From contig NZ_AEJB01000361.1 in assembly GCF_000331005.1 (NCBI RefSeq), forward strand, positions 186,001-250,000: a stretch of DNA of 64,000 nt, in the 5' to 3' direction. The DNA is from Streptomyces turgidiscabies Car8. GTDB taxonomy: Bacteria; Actinomycetota; Actinomycetes; Streptomycetales; Streptomycetaceae. The notes beneath the pieces were generated by a model. That model searched no databases and was not told where the DNA came from. It saw nothing but the letters and a program-made list of their open reading frames with translations. This document shows positions 52,171 to 60,539 of this stretch, in pieces. Made by a program: the position numbers and the translations under genes. Positions within the stretch are counted from its first letter, which is position 1. Each line of letters starts with the position of its first letter.

Positions 52171-54251
52171 GAGCGTCCCCAGGGGTCTTCGAGTGGGTTG
52201 AACAGTCCGAGCGGGATCACCTCGGCGAGATCGTCGTCCTCGGTGGGTGGTTCGGCCTCAGGTTGCTGCGGGGGTTCGGGCGTCGGGGAGGGGACGGTGG
52301 CCGGGGCGGTCTTCGTCCGGGCGGCGACCCGCCGCTCGGCCTTGACCGTCTTGCCCGACCCGACCTTCCTGGCCTTCTTCTTCGCGGCCGGCCGGTCGGG
52401 GCCGGCGTGGGCGCGGGTCAGCAGGTCGGCGACGGCCTGGGCGAGCTCTTCCTCGGTGGCTCCGGGCAGTTGGTGGCTGACGTGATCCCAGGCCAGGTCT
52501 CCGAAGGGGACCGGCGCCCGGTTCAGGTATTTCCAGGTTGCTTGGACCCACTCGCTGTCGCCTCGGTGGTTGCGTACCCAGACGTAGGAGACGTCGTAGG
52601 GGTCGCGGTGGACCTCCCAGAGCCCCCGCTTCGCGGTGACACCGGAGTCACGCAGGCGCATCGGACCGAGGTCGGGGCTGTCGTAGGTGCGGTTGTTGAT
52701 GCGGATGCCGTAGGAGTTGACGGTCCGCCAGGCCGCGGGCAGGAGTTCGACGTAGTCCTGCCCGCTGAGCGCGACCGGGACGTAGCCGCATGCCTCGACC
52801 AGGGCCGCGTACTTCTGGTTCGGGGTGAACAGCCGCCCCGGGTGGTCGGGGTCGCGCAGGCCCTCGTGCGGGCGGTTCTGCCAGTGCGCGACGATCCACT
52901 CGTCCAGCAGGTCCTGCAGTTCGGGCAGCGACCACAGGTTCTCCTGCTCGGGGTGCCGGCCGCGCTGGTCGGTGTTGCGGCCGGTGTGGCCCGGCAGGAA
53001 CTGGGCGAACATCGTGGCCACCGAGCCCAGCATTTTTTCGATGTGCCCCTTCTGGAAGGGCGAGCCCTTGTGGGTAGGCTGGAAGTCGATCTCCAGGAAC
53101 CGGCAAGAGGCCCGGAAGTTGCGGGAGATGAATGCCTTGCCGTGGTCGCAGACGATCATCTCTGGGACGATCACCGGCTTGGCCGCCGCGTGCTCCAGGC
53201 GCTCGTCCAGCGTCAGCAGCCTGCGGTGCGGCAGAACCGACCGGGACATCCTCAGCGCCTCGACCCAGCCCGGCCGCATCAGCTCGGGAGTGACCGTGCG
53301 GGCCAGCAGCACACTCGCGTCCACCGACTTCGTCGTCGGCCTCAGCACCGCCGCCGACAGCGTCCTGGACGCGACATCGATCATGCCGGTGAGCTCGACC
53401 TTCCCGACAACCCCATTGTCGAGGCGGACCATCACGTCCAGCGGGGTGGAGTCGATCTGCATGACCTCGCCCGGGGCCGACACCGTCAGCTCGCCGAACG
53501 GAGCCGCCGCCCCGTGGGCCTTCGAGCGGCGTGTGACGGCCGAGCCGGTCGCGTGGGTGCCTTTCGTCAGCTTCGCCAGCAGCCGGTAGAGGGTCCGACG
53601 GGTCGGCAACTCGGACAGATCACCGCCCGATTCCCGCAGGATCTCCCCGGTCCGCCAGATCAGGTAGGACCCGTTGCGGGTCGACGTGTCGACGCCTTCC
53701 TTGATCGCCTTCCGCATCGCCTCGACGACCGGCTCGGGCACCGAGCCGAACTCCGCCCGCTTGCGGACCGGACGGTGGTCGGCCAGCCCGACCAGGCCCT
53801 GTGTCTGGTAGCGGCGCCGCCGGTTGCCGATCGTCTTGGCCGCGACATCGTGCCCGGCAACAGCCAGTTCAGCCGCTTTGGCCCGCTCCCGGGAGGTCAT
53901 CGAGGACCCCGGTCCGTAACCCGGCCGTGGTTCCGTGCCGGGGTCCGTGTCCGGCGCTATCCCGTGGATTACCTCCAGGATGTGTCCCTCCCACCACAGG
54001 GCCTGTTTCACCGCCTCGGGCGGGAACGCCTCCAGCAGCCCGACCTTGGGCAGCGGCATCCGCTCGGCCTGGAACAGGACCTCGAAGTCCGCCGCCTCGA
54101 ACAAATCGAGGAGGGCGACCACCCGGTGAGGAGCCTCTGCGTCCTCCACCACCGCTGCCTGCGGCGTGACCTCGAGAACCCCTCTGACCTGGCCTTCGAA
54201 CCGGATTCTGTGGCCGACCGACAAGGCCGGTGGCCGCTTCAACCCGCTCAT
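52167..54251 (-). CDS. tnsB: TnsB/TniA-like DDE transposase, 694 aa
   Basis: Retroviral-integrase-type transposase. The catalytic triad is intact: QIDSTPLDV (D267), VCDHGKAF (D369) and GHIEKML (E405), with 35 residues between the second Asp and the Glu, the classic DD35E spacing. N-terminal HTH-like domains (TIGNRRRRYQTQGLVGLADH, PTRRTLYRLLAKL) bind the end repeats. A Lys/Arg/Ala-rich tail (GPDRPAAKKKARKVGSGKTV, then acidic) may contact TnsC. TnsB joins the 3' ends. Start ATG at 54251 overlaps the tnsA stop. Confidence 0.9.
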   Translation of the reverse strand: MSGLKRPPALSVGHRIRFEGQVRGVLEVTPQAAVVEDAEAPHRVVALLDLFEAADFEVLFQAERMPLPKVGLLEAFPPEAVKQALWWEGHILEVIHGIAPDTDPGTEPRPGYGPGSSMTSRERAKAAELAVAGHDVAAKTIGNRRRRYQTQGLVGLADHRPVRKRAEFGSVPEPVVEAMRKAIKEGVDTSTRNGSYLIWRTGEILRESGGDLSELPTRRTLYRLLAKLTKGTHATGSAVTRRSKAHGAAAPFGELTVSAPGEVMQIDSTPLDVMVRLDNGVVGKVELTGMIDVASRTLSAAVLRPTTKSVDASVLLARTVTPELMRPGWVEALRMSRSVLPHRRLLTLDERLEHAAAKPVIVPEMIVCDHGKAFISRNFRASCRFLEIDFQPTHKGSPFQKGHIEKMLGSVATMFAQFLPGHTGRNTDQRGRHPEQENLWSLPELQDLLDEWIVAHWQNRPHEGLRDPDHPGRLFTPNQKYAALVEACGYVPVALSGQDYVELLPAAWRTVNSYGIRINNRTYDSPDLGPMRLRDSGVTAKRGLWEVHRDPYDVSYVWVRNHRGDSEWVQATWKYLNRAPVPFGDLAWDHVSHQLPGATEEELAQAVADLLTRAHAGPDRPAAKKKARKVGSGKTVKAERRVAARTKTAPATVPSPTPEPPQQPEAEPPTEDDDLAEVIPLGLFNPLEDPWGRS

Positions 54252-55045
54252 CCGCGTACCTCCGTCCAGACCAGGCTGCCGGTCTGCATCAAGCCGCCCA
54301 CCAGGTCCGTGCCCAAGGCGCCGGACCACAGCAGGTGGAACAACACCGGAAGGACCCGCAGCCGGTCCCCGACCAGACCGGCGCCCTCCCACAAGCCCTT
54401 CGGCTCACGGAAGACCTCCACCAGCTCGTCGACCACCGCCTCGGGCCGGCCGCAACGCGTCCGCCGATAGCGGGCCAGCCAGCGGACGTTCGCCATGAAC
54501 ACCGGATCCGGCCGACCCGCCCAGACGAACTCCCAGCCCACCGTCTGGCAAGCACGCTCGGTCACGGCGAAGGACTCCCGCGTCCTCTCGTCCATGTCGT
54601 CCTCGGCGCGTACGTCGACGACACGGGCCCGCCCGTCCGCGAGCCGAACGAAGTAGTCGGGAGCATGCCGATGCTTCTCTTCGCCTTCGCGCCAGTGCAG
54701 CCAGAACGGTTGCGAGGCGACGGCGGTGACCTGCGGATCTCTGTCCAACAGGACGAGCCGGTCCCGCTCGAGCCACGACTCGTAGCCGACGTGCTCCTGC
54801 GTGGTCACCGAGTAGTACCAGCCCGCGAAACCCCGGCCGTACTTGTGCCAAGTGAACTCACGCACCGGCTCCACCGCCTCGAACCGCACATCCCAGCTCG
54901 TCTGCAGCAACTCACGCCTCCGGACCCCATCCACACAGAAGTCCAGCTCAAAGCCCCCGAGCGCAGCCTGATCAAGCCCATAGACAGGTGCCCCCACCGA
55001 ATCTCCCACCTGCCGGATGCCCGACCAGCCCAACTCCGTTGTCAC
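54248..55045 (-). CDS. tnsA: TnsA-like endonuclease, 265 aa
   Basis: PD-(D/E)xK-type nuclease: SWLERDRLVLLDRDPQVTAV (Glu 89 or 93), then HAPDYFV (D130), then RVVDVRAED (D144, with Arg where Lys is usual). Actinobacterial TnsA homologues vary at that position, so activity is likely but not certain. TnsA cuts the 5' ends so that the element moves by cut-and-paste. The start GTG (55045) lies within a TnsB-site-like repeat at 55030-55050, suggesting that transposase binding represses its own operon. Confidence 0.75.
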   Translation of the reverse strand: MTTELGWSGIRQVGDSVGAPVYGLDQAALGGFELDFCVDGVRRRELLQTSWDVRFEAVEPVREFTWHKYGRGFAGWYYSVTTQEHVGYESWLERDRLVLLDRDPQVTAVASQPFWLHWREGEEKHRHAPDYFVRLADGRARVVDVRAEDDMDERTRESFAVTERACQTVGWEFVWAGRPDPVFMANVRWLARYRRTRCGRPEAVVDELVEVFREPKGLWEGAGLVGDRLRVLPVLFHLLWSGALGTDLVGGLMQTGSLVWTEVRG

Positions 55046-55104
55046 AAACTAGCGTTGGCCCAACTTCGGTGACAAGAGATCCATCTCCACTGTCACAGGT
55101 CAGC
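55030..55104. repeat. transposon end with three TnsB-site-like repeats
   Basis: Copies at 55030-55048 (overlapping the tnsA start), 55060-55076 (CCAACTTCGGTGACAAG) and the terminal repeat 55081-55104. They are inverted relative to those at the other end. Only three here versus four there, an asymmetry typical of Tn7-like elements. Confidence 0.7.
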
Positions 55105-55477
55105 GGACTTCCACGCCGAGCCGCCGTGCGGCTCCCAGGCGGCGCGGCCGAGCCTCAGCGGGACTGGACATCCTCGGCGTCCTGAGGCTCGCAGAAGGCT
55201 CCTTACGCGTCCTCCGAGCGCGAGTCAGAACTCTGTCCGAGCCGTTCATCCATGAGGCCCCACTGGAAGCGAGGGAGCATTTGACTGGCATTCGCTGCTC
55301 ATTGCGAGTGATACACGACAGCTGCTATCGTTGACGCCAGGTGATCAATGTTGCACTGGAACGTGGAAACAGAGAGGCCGGAGAGCATCCCCGTGGGAAG
55401 GGAGCTCTCCGGCCTCTTTGCATGTGCTGATGAGTGCGAGGCGTGGATGGCGCGAATCTCCCAGGGGTGACCAGCCT
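55105..55477. other. 370-nt gene-free flank of the transposon
   Basis: No gene seen. Contains the terminator at 55373-55417 and an AT-richer stretch (about 55290-55360). Confidence 0.4.
55373..55417. terminator. 14-bp hairpin, terminator
   Basis: Perfect stem 55373-55386 with 55404-55417, followed by TTT on the plus strand; lies 60 nt past the minus-strand gene ending at 55478. Confidence 0.75.
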
Positions 55478-55870
55478 TCAGCCTCGCTGGTATCCCGCAT
55501 TGGAGGACTCGGGACTGCGGCTACGGGATCGCTCGTCTGCTTCGACGACGTAGAGGATCTCGTAGGAAATCGTGGTGTTGAGGTTGAGCCAGTTCTTGCT
55601 CTGGCTCTTCTCCATCGTGATCTTGCGGAAGCCGCGAACGGCCTCAGCGCGATCGAAGAACCGGCGCAGCCTCGAGTTCACGCGCTCACGGGCCTGTTCG
55701 GCCGTGACGCCCATGTCGGAGACGACGAAGACATGTGTGTGACCATGCTCGAAGGTGGGCTTCTCACCAGTGTCGAGGTCCAGACGGATCTTCGCACGGC
55801 TGATGTCGAGCGCGTCGGGACGGACGAGCTTTCCTCGTGAGTCGTACGTACAGGCGCTGACGATAGCCAT
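55478..55870 (-). CDS. hypothetical protein, 130 aa
   Basis: ATG 55870 with GGAGAGGA upstream. Mixed alpha/beta (VFVVSDMGVTAEQARERVNS, later TTISYEILYVVEADERSRSR). No family recognised. Palindromes at about 55926-56035 precede it on the other side. Confidence 0.6.
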   Translation of the reverse strand: MAIVSACTYDSRGKLVRPDALDISRAKIRLDLDTGEKPTFEHGHTHVFVVSDMGVTAEQARERVNSRLRRFFDRAEAVRGFRKITMEKSQSKNWLNLNTTISYEILYVVEADERSRSRSPESSNAGYQRG

Positions 55871-56050
55871 GACGAGATCCTCTCCTCTCCTGATGAGTAT
55901 GACTGAATAGATACTTTCAGTCACCCCCCGGTGACCGGATCACCCCGGTCACCACGAGCATGCCCTCCGCACGAAGGACCGGCGGCTGAAAGGCCGCCAG
56001 GTCCCGCACGGAGGGCACCATCGTGTTTCAGAAGAGGCTGAGTACCCCGC

Positions 56051-56854
56051 TCACTGCATCGCGGACTCGCCTCCCGCGCCCCGGACTGCGCCAGTCGCAG
56101 TCCCGCCGGCGACCCGCCGGTAGAGCCCCAAGGCACAACCAGCGAAGGCCAGGCACAGGAACACCGCGGAGACGGGGTTCGCCAGAGCGCCGAGCGCCTG
56201 TGCCGGGACAAGGGCGGCAGCGAGGTTGAAGCCCAGGTGCAGGAGCACGCAGGGCCACAGCACGCGTGTGCGTTCGTAGACCAGGGCCAGGAGCACCGCC
56301 AGTGGCAGGGTCGAGGCGAACTGCACGGCGTTGCCGTGCAGCAGGCCGAACACCACGGCGGTGACCAGCGTGGAGGCGAGGATACCCACCCGCTTGCGCA
56401 GCAACGGGTAGATCAGCCCTCGGAACAGGGCCTCCTCCCCCGCGGGAGCCGCGACCAGGGTGAGCAGAAGAGTTGCCACAGCCCCGGCCGCGTGCCTCGT
56501 CTGGTTCGACGCGTCGAAGCCGGCGGACCCGGCCGTGACGTAGATCCACAAGGCCAGCGACTGGCCGGCGAGGAAGGCCAGGACCGCGCAGCCGAGGACG
56601 GGCCACCCGAAGCGTGGGATCTCCGGCCTCGGCCGCGGGGCCGACGCATGCGCGAGCCACCGGGGCCGCTGGATCCTCACCGAACCGACCAGGACGACAA
56701 CAAGCGTGCCCAGGACGGCGGTCGCAACGATCGGCTCTCCGATGAGGAGGACTGCGACGGTGCCGAGGACGAGGTAGACCGCGACGGCGACGAACGGCAC
56801 GAGGACGCACCACCCGATGCCGATCAGACGCGAGGCGATCGGTGAAGTCGTCAA
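56051..56854 (-). CDS. CPBP (CAAX/Abi) intramembrane protease, 267 aa
   Basis: About seven hydrophobic helices with the CPBP motifs: EEALFRG (E140, E141, R145), FGLLHGN (H173) and HLGFN (H206, N210). These glutamic/metalloproteases cleave near membranes and, in bacteria, are often linked to bacteriocin self-immunity or phage abortive systems. Start TTG at 56854, with GAGGAGG 5 nt upstream; no good ATG nearby. It follows the RecJ-like gene by 20 nt. Role here unknown. Confidence 0.85.
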   Translation of the reverse strand: MTTSPIASRLIGIGWCVLVPFVAVAVYLVLGTVAVLLIGEPIVATAVLGTLVVVLVGSVRIQRPRWLAHASAPRPRPEIPRFGWPVLGCAVLAFLAGQSLALWIYVTAGSAGFDASNQTRHAAGAVATLLLTLVAAPAGEEALFRGLIYPLLRKRVGILASTLVTAVVFGLLHGNAVQFASTLPLAVLLALVYERTRVLWPCVLLHLGFNLAAALVPAQALGALANPVSAVFLCLAFAGCALGLYRRVAGGTATGAVRGAGGESAMQ

Positions 56855-56874
56855 GGTCTCCTCCTCTACGGGGC

Positions 56875-58728
56875 TCAAGCAGCCGTGGTGATCTGTTCGT
56901 TGATGACGGCCTGCACGCGGGTGTCGCCGCGGAAGGTGTTCAGCTGCAGCGTCGCCGTGAAGCGCAGCGTCCCGAGCTCGGTGCGGCTGGCGCGCTGCAC
57001 GAAGCCCCGGAGCACGTCGAACTTCTCCTCGGCGACGTTCCACCACAGGCAGGACAGGCCGGACCGGGTGACCAGCCGCAGGTGCTGCGATTCGGATCCG
57101 ATCCGGTCCACGCGCAGCCCCAGGGGCTCGATCGCGATCTCGACGACAGGAGCGGTGAAGCCGTGCCCGAAGGGCTTGAGCCCCTCGGTCCGGCGCACCA
57201 GCTCGAACAGCGGCTGCAGATCCTCGAGGCTGGCGTCGCAGTCGGCGTCCGGGCCGAGTACCAGATCACCGCTCGGTCCGTCGGTGCTGACGGCGAGCAG
57301 GGCGACCTGGGTGGCCTCCTGCAGCACGGCGACGAGGTCACCGAGCTTCTCGGCCTTCGCGATGCGGACGCCGCAGGCCTGCTGGTGCCCGATGGCGCTG
57401 AGACCGTCGTGCGGCTCCAGGCTGGTGATGATGTCGAACCACCCCGGCGCGCGACCGGAGCCGCTGACGAAATCGTCGGGGCCGGCGGGCCGGTTGACGA
57501 CGACGACCGGGTGGCCGTTGAGCTCCATCATCCGGTTGGCCAGCAGCCCGTACATGCCCGGGTAGGCGTCCGAGAAGTACACCCACGGGGCCAACGGCTG
57601 GTCCCCGGTGGTGAGTTCTTCCATGTGCTCGATGACCAGCTGCTTGCGCAGATCGTTGCTCTCGATCACCTGGTGGGCGACCTTGAGCTTGACGTCAGCA
57701 CCGGCGGCCGTGAACACCGCGAAGCACGGCTCAAGCGAGGCCCCCGTGCGGCGCGGGCTGTTCATCGCCGGGGCGAGGTAGAAGCCGAAGAAGCCCTCGT
57801 CGAGGTCGTCGACGTCTCGGATCTTGCCGATCTGCGCGAAGGCCTTGAGCACGATCGCGAAGCCCTCGAAGGCCCGGAGGAAGACCGGATGATGTGGCTC
57901 GGTGCGCAGCAGCTGCATCAGGATCGACTGCTCGACGTCGATGGCATCCGGGTCAGCGTCGAACCCACCCCAGGGATTGGGGATCGTCTTCGGCGCGACG
58001 ACGCGCAGCAGACGGGCGATCGAGATCGCATCACGCACCAGCTGACGGTTCTCGTACAGCACGGGCATGACGTCGGAGACGGTGCCCAGGCCGGCGAACA
58101 GGCGCAGCAGGTGGATCTCCCAGAGCTTCTCGGGCCGGTGCACGCGGGTGTAGGCCTCGATCACCTGGTAGAGCACGTGGGCACCGCAGATCCCGGTGTG
58201 GGCGTAGGTCTCGTCGATCCGGCACGGGTCGACGGTGATGTCCGCGGTCGAGCCCGGCGCGAGCTCCTCGTGGTGATCGGTCACCAGCGTCGTCCAGCCC
58301 AGGGCACGCGCGGCGGCGATACCGCGGTGGGAGTTCACTCCCCCGTCGCAGGTGAGCAGGACCCGGGTGTCGGGCCACTTCGCGTGGATCTCGGCGATGT
58401 CCTCGGGCGCGAGCTCGTGACCGCGGCGGTAGTCGGGCAGGTGCAACTCGACGTCGAAGCCGAGCTCGGACAGGCCGGCGTAGCCGAGGACGCCGGAGGA
58501 GATGCCGTCCATGTCGAAGTCGGGGGCGATGGTGATCTTCTTACCCGTGGTCCGGGCGTCATGAAGGGCCTCGACCATCTCGGCCAGGCCCAGGAGCTCG
58601 TCGTGCTCGGTGGACTCGATCTCCTTCAGGTACTGATCCGACCACCCCCTGCGCTGGCACAGCAGCTCGAAGAGGTCGGTGTCCTCGTCGGTGAGCGCAT
58701 GGTCGTCGACGGTATGGAGCGTGGACAT
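56875..58728 (-). CDS. RecJ-like DHH/DHHA1 nuclease, 617 aa
   Basis: DHH superfamily: DFDMDG (D70, D72, D74), TCDGGVNSH, VTDHHE (DHH 151-153), then a DHHA1-like region with HQQACGVRIAKAE. RecJ digests single-stranded DNA 5'-3' in recombination and repair. The order and length match RecJ-like phage and plasmid proteins. Start ATG 58728 with AGAGG 7 nt upstream. It is probably part of the replication/repair set together with the polymerase and helicase genes. Confidence 0.85.
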   Translation of the reverse strand: MSTLHTVDDHALTDEDTDLFELLCQRRGWSDQYLKEIESTEHDELLGLAEMVEALHDARTTGKKITIAPDFDMDGISSGVLGYAGLSELGFDVELHLPDYRRGHELAPEDIAEIHAKWPDTRVLLTCDGGVNSHRGIAAARALGWTTLVTDHHEELAPGSTADITVDPCRIDETYAHTGICGAHVLYQVIEAYTRVHRPEKLWEIHLLRLFAGLGTVSDVMPVLYENRQLVRDAISIARLLRVVAPKTIPNPWGGFDADPDAIDVEQSILMQLLRTEPHHPVFLRAFEGFAIVLKAFAQIGKIRDVDDLDEGFFGFYLAPAMNSPRRTGASLEPCFAVFTAAGADVKLKVAHQVIESNDLRKQLVIEHMEELTTGDQPLAPWVYFSDAYPGMYGLLANRMMELNGHPVVVVNRPAGPDDFVSGSGRAPGWFDIITSLEPHDGLSAIGHQQACGVRIAKAEKLGDLVAVLQEATQVALLAVSTDGPSGDLVLGPDADCDASLEDLQPLFELVRRTEGLKPFGHGFTAPVVEIAIEPLGLRVDRIGSESQHLRLVTRSGLSCLWWNVAEEKFDVLRGFVQRASRTELGTLRFTATLQLNTFRGDTRVQAVINEQITTAA

Positions 58729-58800
58729 GGTGGGACCTCTCATCAAGGTTGTTGGTCGGTGGAGAACGGGGTACGTGACACCCTTCGCATTGCTGTGATT

Positions 58801-58829
58801 TTAGCAGTTGCATTCACCTTTTCTGCCAA
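58801..58829 (-). promoter_or_regulatory. sigma70-type promoter for the RecJ-like gene
   Basis: On the minus strand TTGGCA (58829-58824) and TGCTAA (58806-58801) are separated by 17 nt in a locally AT-rich segment, predicting a start near 58794 and a leader of about 65 nt. Unusually good match for this GC-rich window. Confidence 0.55.
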
Positions 58830-58934
58830 TTCAGCAGTGCCTTCGAGTCCCATTTGGGCTCCGAATGGCACTCTTATCTCGAATAGCTGCGACAGACTTT
58901 CCAAGGTCCTTGCGCATCAGCTACTCTCGCCGGT

Positions 58935-59273
58935 ATGGCCATTCGAAGCATTGTCGAGTCAGATCTCAGTGGTAAGCCGGATGCGGCTACGGCGACCTTC
59001 GGCCTGGGTGACACCTGGTACGAAGTCGACCTCACAGCTGAGGAACAGAAGAAGCTTGAGGAGGCGCTGAAGCCATACCTGAAGGTCGGCCGGAAAGCCG
59101 GGAAGGCGGCGCCAGTCAAGAAGCGAGTCGTACCCGAGACGACTGCCGAGGAGCGCGACAAGATCCGTGAGTGGGCCAAGAAGGAGGGCTACGAGTTCGC
59201 GGAGCGGGGGCGCATCCCGAAGAAGGTCATGAAGGCCTACGACGAGGCGCACGGCATCGATCGGAGCAAGTAG
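58935..59273 (+). CDS. lsr2: Lsr2-type nucleoid-associated silencer, 112 aa
   Basis: Length and layout match Lsr2: an N-terminal oligomerisation domain (beta-rich, GLGDTWYEVDLTAEEQKKLE), a basic linker (GRKAGKAAPVKKRV), and a C-terminal DNA-binding domain ending REWAKKEGYEFAERGRIPKK with the RGR AT-minor-groove motif. Lsr2 coats AT-rich or foreign DNA and silences it. A plasmid copy can reduce the cost of the plasmid to its host (stealth function). It is transcribed away from the RecJ-like gene across the AT-rich segment at 58790-58930, a likely binding site for itself. Confidence 0.9.
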   Translation: MAIRSIVESDLSGKPDAATATFGLGDTWYEVDLTAEEQKKLEEALKPYLKVGRKAGKAAPVKKRVVPETTAEERDKIREWAKKEGYEFAERGRIPKKVMKAYDEAHGIDRSK

Positions 59274-59358
59274 CGCTGAGCCTGGTGTTCGCCTCCCGGC
59301 CAACTTTTCCCATTCGTCCCTGAAGGGCCCTGTGTGCTGCAGGGCCCTTCGCGTGTGC

Positions 59359-59853
59359 TCAGAACGGATGGATCACGTTGGTCGTCATGATCCCCGCAGC
59401 TCGCGCGCGAGCCCTGCAATGGATGGCGCCGTGCGAGAAGTGCCCCGGCGTATGCGGCATGAGCTGCTCCCGGCCTCGCTGCGGGCATCCGGGCTTCCGG
59501 CAGAGGTCAAGGAAGGCCGTGCACAGCACCTGAGCCCCGGCACCGCGGAAGACCTGGGCGGCGTCGACCATCTCCTGATTGCGCTGGAAGCCGGCCCGCT
59601 TCCCATGAGCCGACCAGGCGGCGGGGAAAGTGCGGATCCCGAAGCCAGCGGCCCGCCACAGGCGCTCGGCCATGGCGTCGGCACCCTCGGCGCAATGCCC
59701 CGAGATGAGTACCGGCCGGGTGACGTTCTTGGGACCCCAGTCGCGCCAGGCGTCGTTGAACGTCTCACGCATGCTCTTCTCGTCGTTCCAGCTGCGGGAA
59801 CCGGTGACGAGGACAACGTGCGAGAACGATTCTGGAATCATTTCAGCAATCAT
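59359..59853 (-). CDS. SLOG-domain protein, 164 aa
   Basis: Nucleotide-binding SLOG (YspA/DprA-like) pattern: HVVLVTGSRSWND, then LISGHCAEGADAMAERLWRA, then AHGKRAGFQRNQEMVDAAQ. SLOG proteins bind or make nucleotide-derived signals and are frequent in phages and defence-related loci. The C-terminal CRKPGCPQRGR adds cysteines. Start ATG 59853 with AGGAGAGGA upstream. Function unknown. Confidence 0.75.
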   Translation of the reverse strand: MIAEMIPESFSHVVLVTGSRSWNDEKSMRETFNDAWRDWGPKNVTRPVLISGHCAEGADAMAERLWRAAGFGIRTFPAAWSAHGKRAGFQRNQEMVDAAQVFRGAGAQVLCTAFLDLCRKPGCPQRGREQLMPHTPGHFSHGAIHCRARARAAGIMTTNVIHPF

Positions 59854-59950
59854 TCGAGTCTCCTCTCCTTGTGACTCGGCGGTCTCCACAGCTGGAGTCG
59901 AGAGCTGTGGCCACGATGTCTGGACAGGCGGCGGCCTGCATGTCGCTGGC

Positions 59951-60507
59951 TCATACCGGCCGGCTGGTACCGGGTTCGATGACGGCCAGGTCCTTCTCCC
60001 GGTGGAGCTCGACGGCGGATCTGATCGTCATCACACATCGGCATGAGGTGGACGGTGTACATCCGGTCATCGCTGCGGGAGGCGTGCACGGTGACGACCG
60101 TGCCGTTCTCGCCGTTGGTGAAGTCGACGTTGCCGATGCCCCCGGCTTCGCCGGAGCGCATCACCTCGGCGACGGCTTCGCTGTTCGGTTGCCACAACTT
60201 CGGCTCGCGGCGGGCTCCGGTGTCGTAGGGCGAGATTTCGGGCTGGGACTGCGTCCTGGTGGCGCCTCTTCGTGAACTCGGGTGCGGGTGGCGACCATCG
60301 AGTGCGGACCCCGGCGGGTCCGTGTGATCTCGATGTTCGACCCAGCCCCGTGCCAGCTTTGCTGGCTGACGACCCGGAAGATCTCGATGGCGTGATCTGC
60401 TCTCGGATGGATCGCGTGGCGAGCCGTCGCACGGGTCGTCACTTCTCGCCTGAGCCAGGCGCGCAGCGCCAGGCGATCCACCACTGCTGCACCCTTTGCT
60501 GCTGTCC
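59951..60507 (-). pseudogene. decayed gene with at least two frameshifts
   Basis: Three frames in turn look coding: VVDRLALRAWLRREVTTRAT, then EIFRVVSQQSWHGAGSNIEI (from about 60450); then TGARREPKLWQPNSEAVAEV, then GNVDFTNGENGTVVTVHASR; then IRSAVELHREKDLAVIEPGT ending at 59951. A GTG at about 60490 (AAAGGG upstream) is a plausible start. The joins lie near 60262 and 59998. No family recognised. Confidence 0.5.
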
Positions 60508-60521
60508 ACATCTGTGGACAA
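60502..60521. promoter_or_regulatory. inverted pair of DnaA-box-like sites
   Basis: CTGTCCACA (60502-60510) and TGTGGACAA (60513-60521) face each other. TTGTCCACA is the consensus DnaA box of Streptomyces; the second site is exact and the first differs by one base. It lies at the edge of a gene-free region. Confidence 0.5.
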
Positions 60522-60539
60522 CTGCAGCGGGGCAGTGGT

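Larger units (their letters stand above)
49966..55104. mobile_element. Tn7-like transposon, 5.14 kb, no cargo
   Basis: Bounded by 24-bp imperfect inverted repeats: 49966-49989 (starts GCTGACCTG) and 55081-55104 (its complement, 21 of 24 matching). Between them lie only tnsA-, tnsB-, tnsC/tniB- and tniQ-like genes, all on the minus strand and all overlapping by 1-4 nt. Subterminal repeats with the core CGAAGTTGG appear at both ends. No Cas genes, resolvase, or passenger genes are present. I see no obvious 5-bp target duplication. TnsA points to cut-and-paste transposition. Confidence 0.85.

Noticed and set aside
49966..55104. CRISPR-associated transposon
   Set aside because: No cas gene, no repeat-spacer array and no guide-like sequence inside the element or beside its ends. 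Targeting is presumably protein-based.
56051..56854. Bacteriocin immunity gene
   Set aside because: CPBP proteases can give bacteriocin immunity, but there is no bacteriocin precursor or modification gene nearby, so the role is left open.
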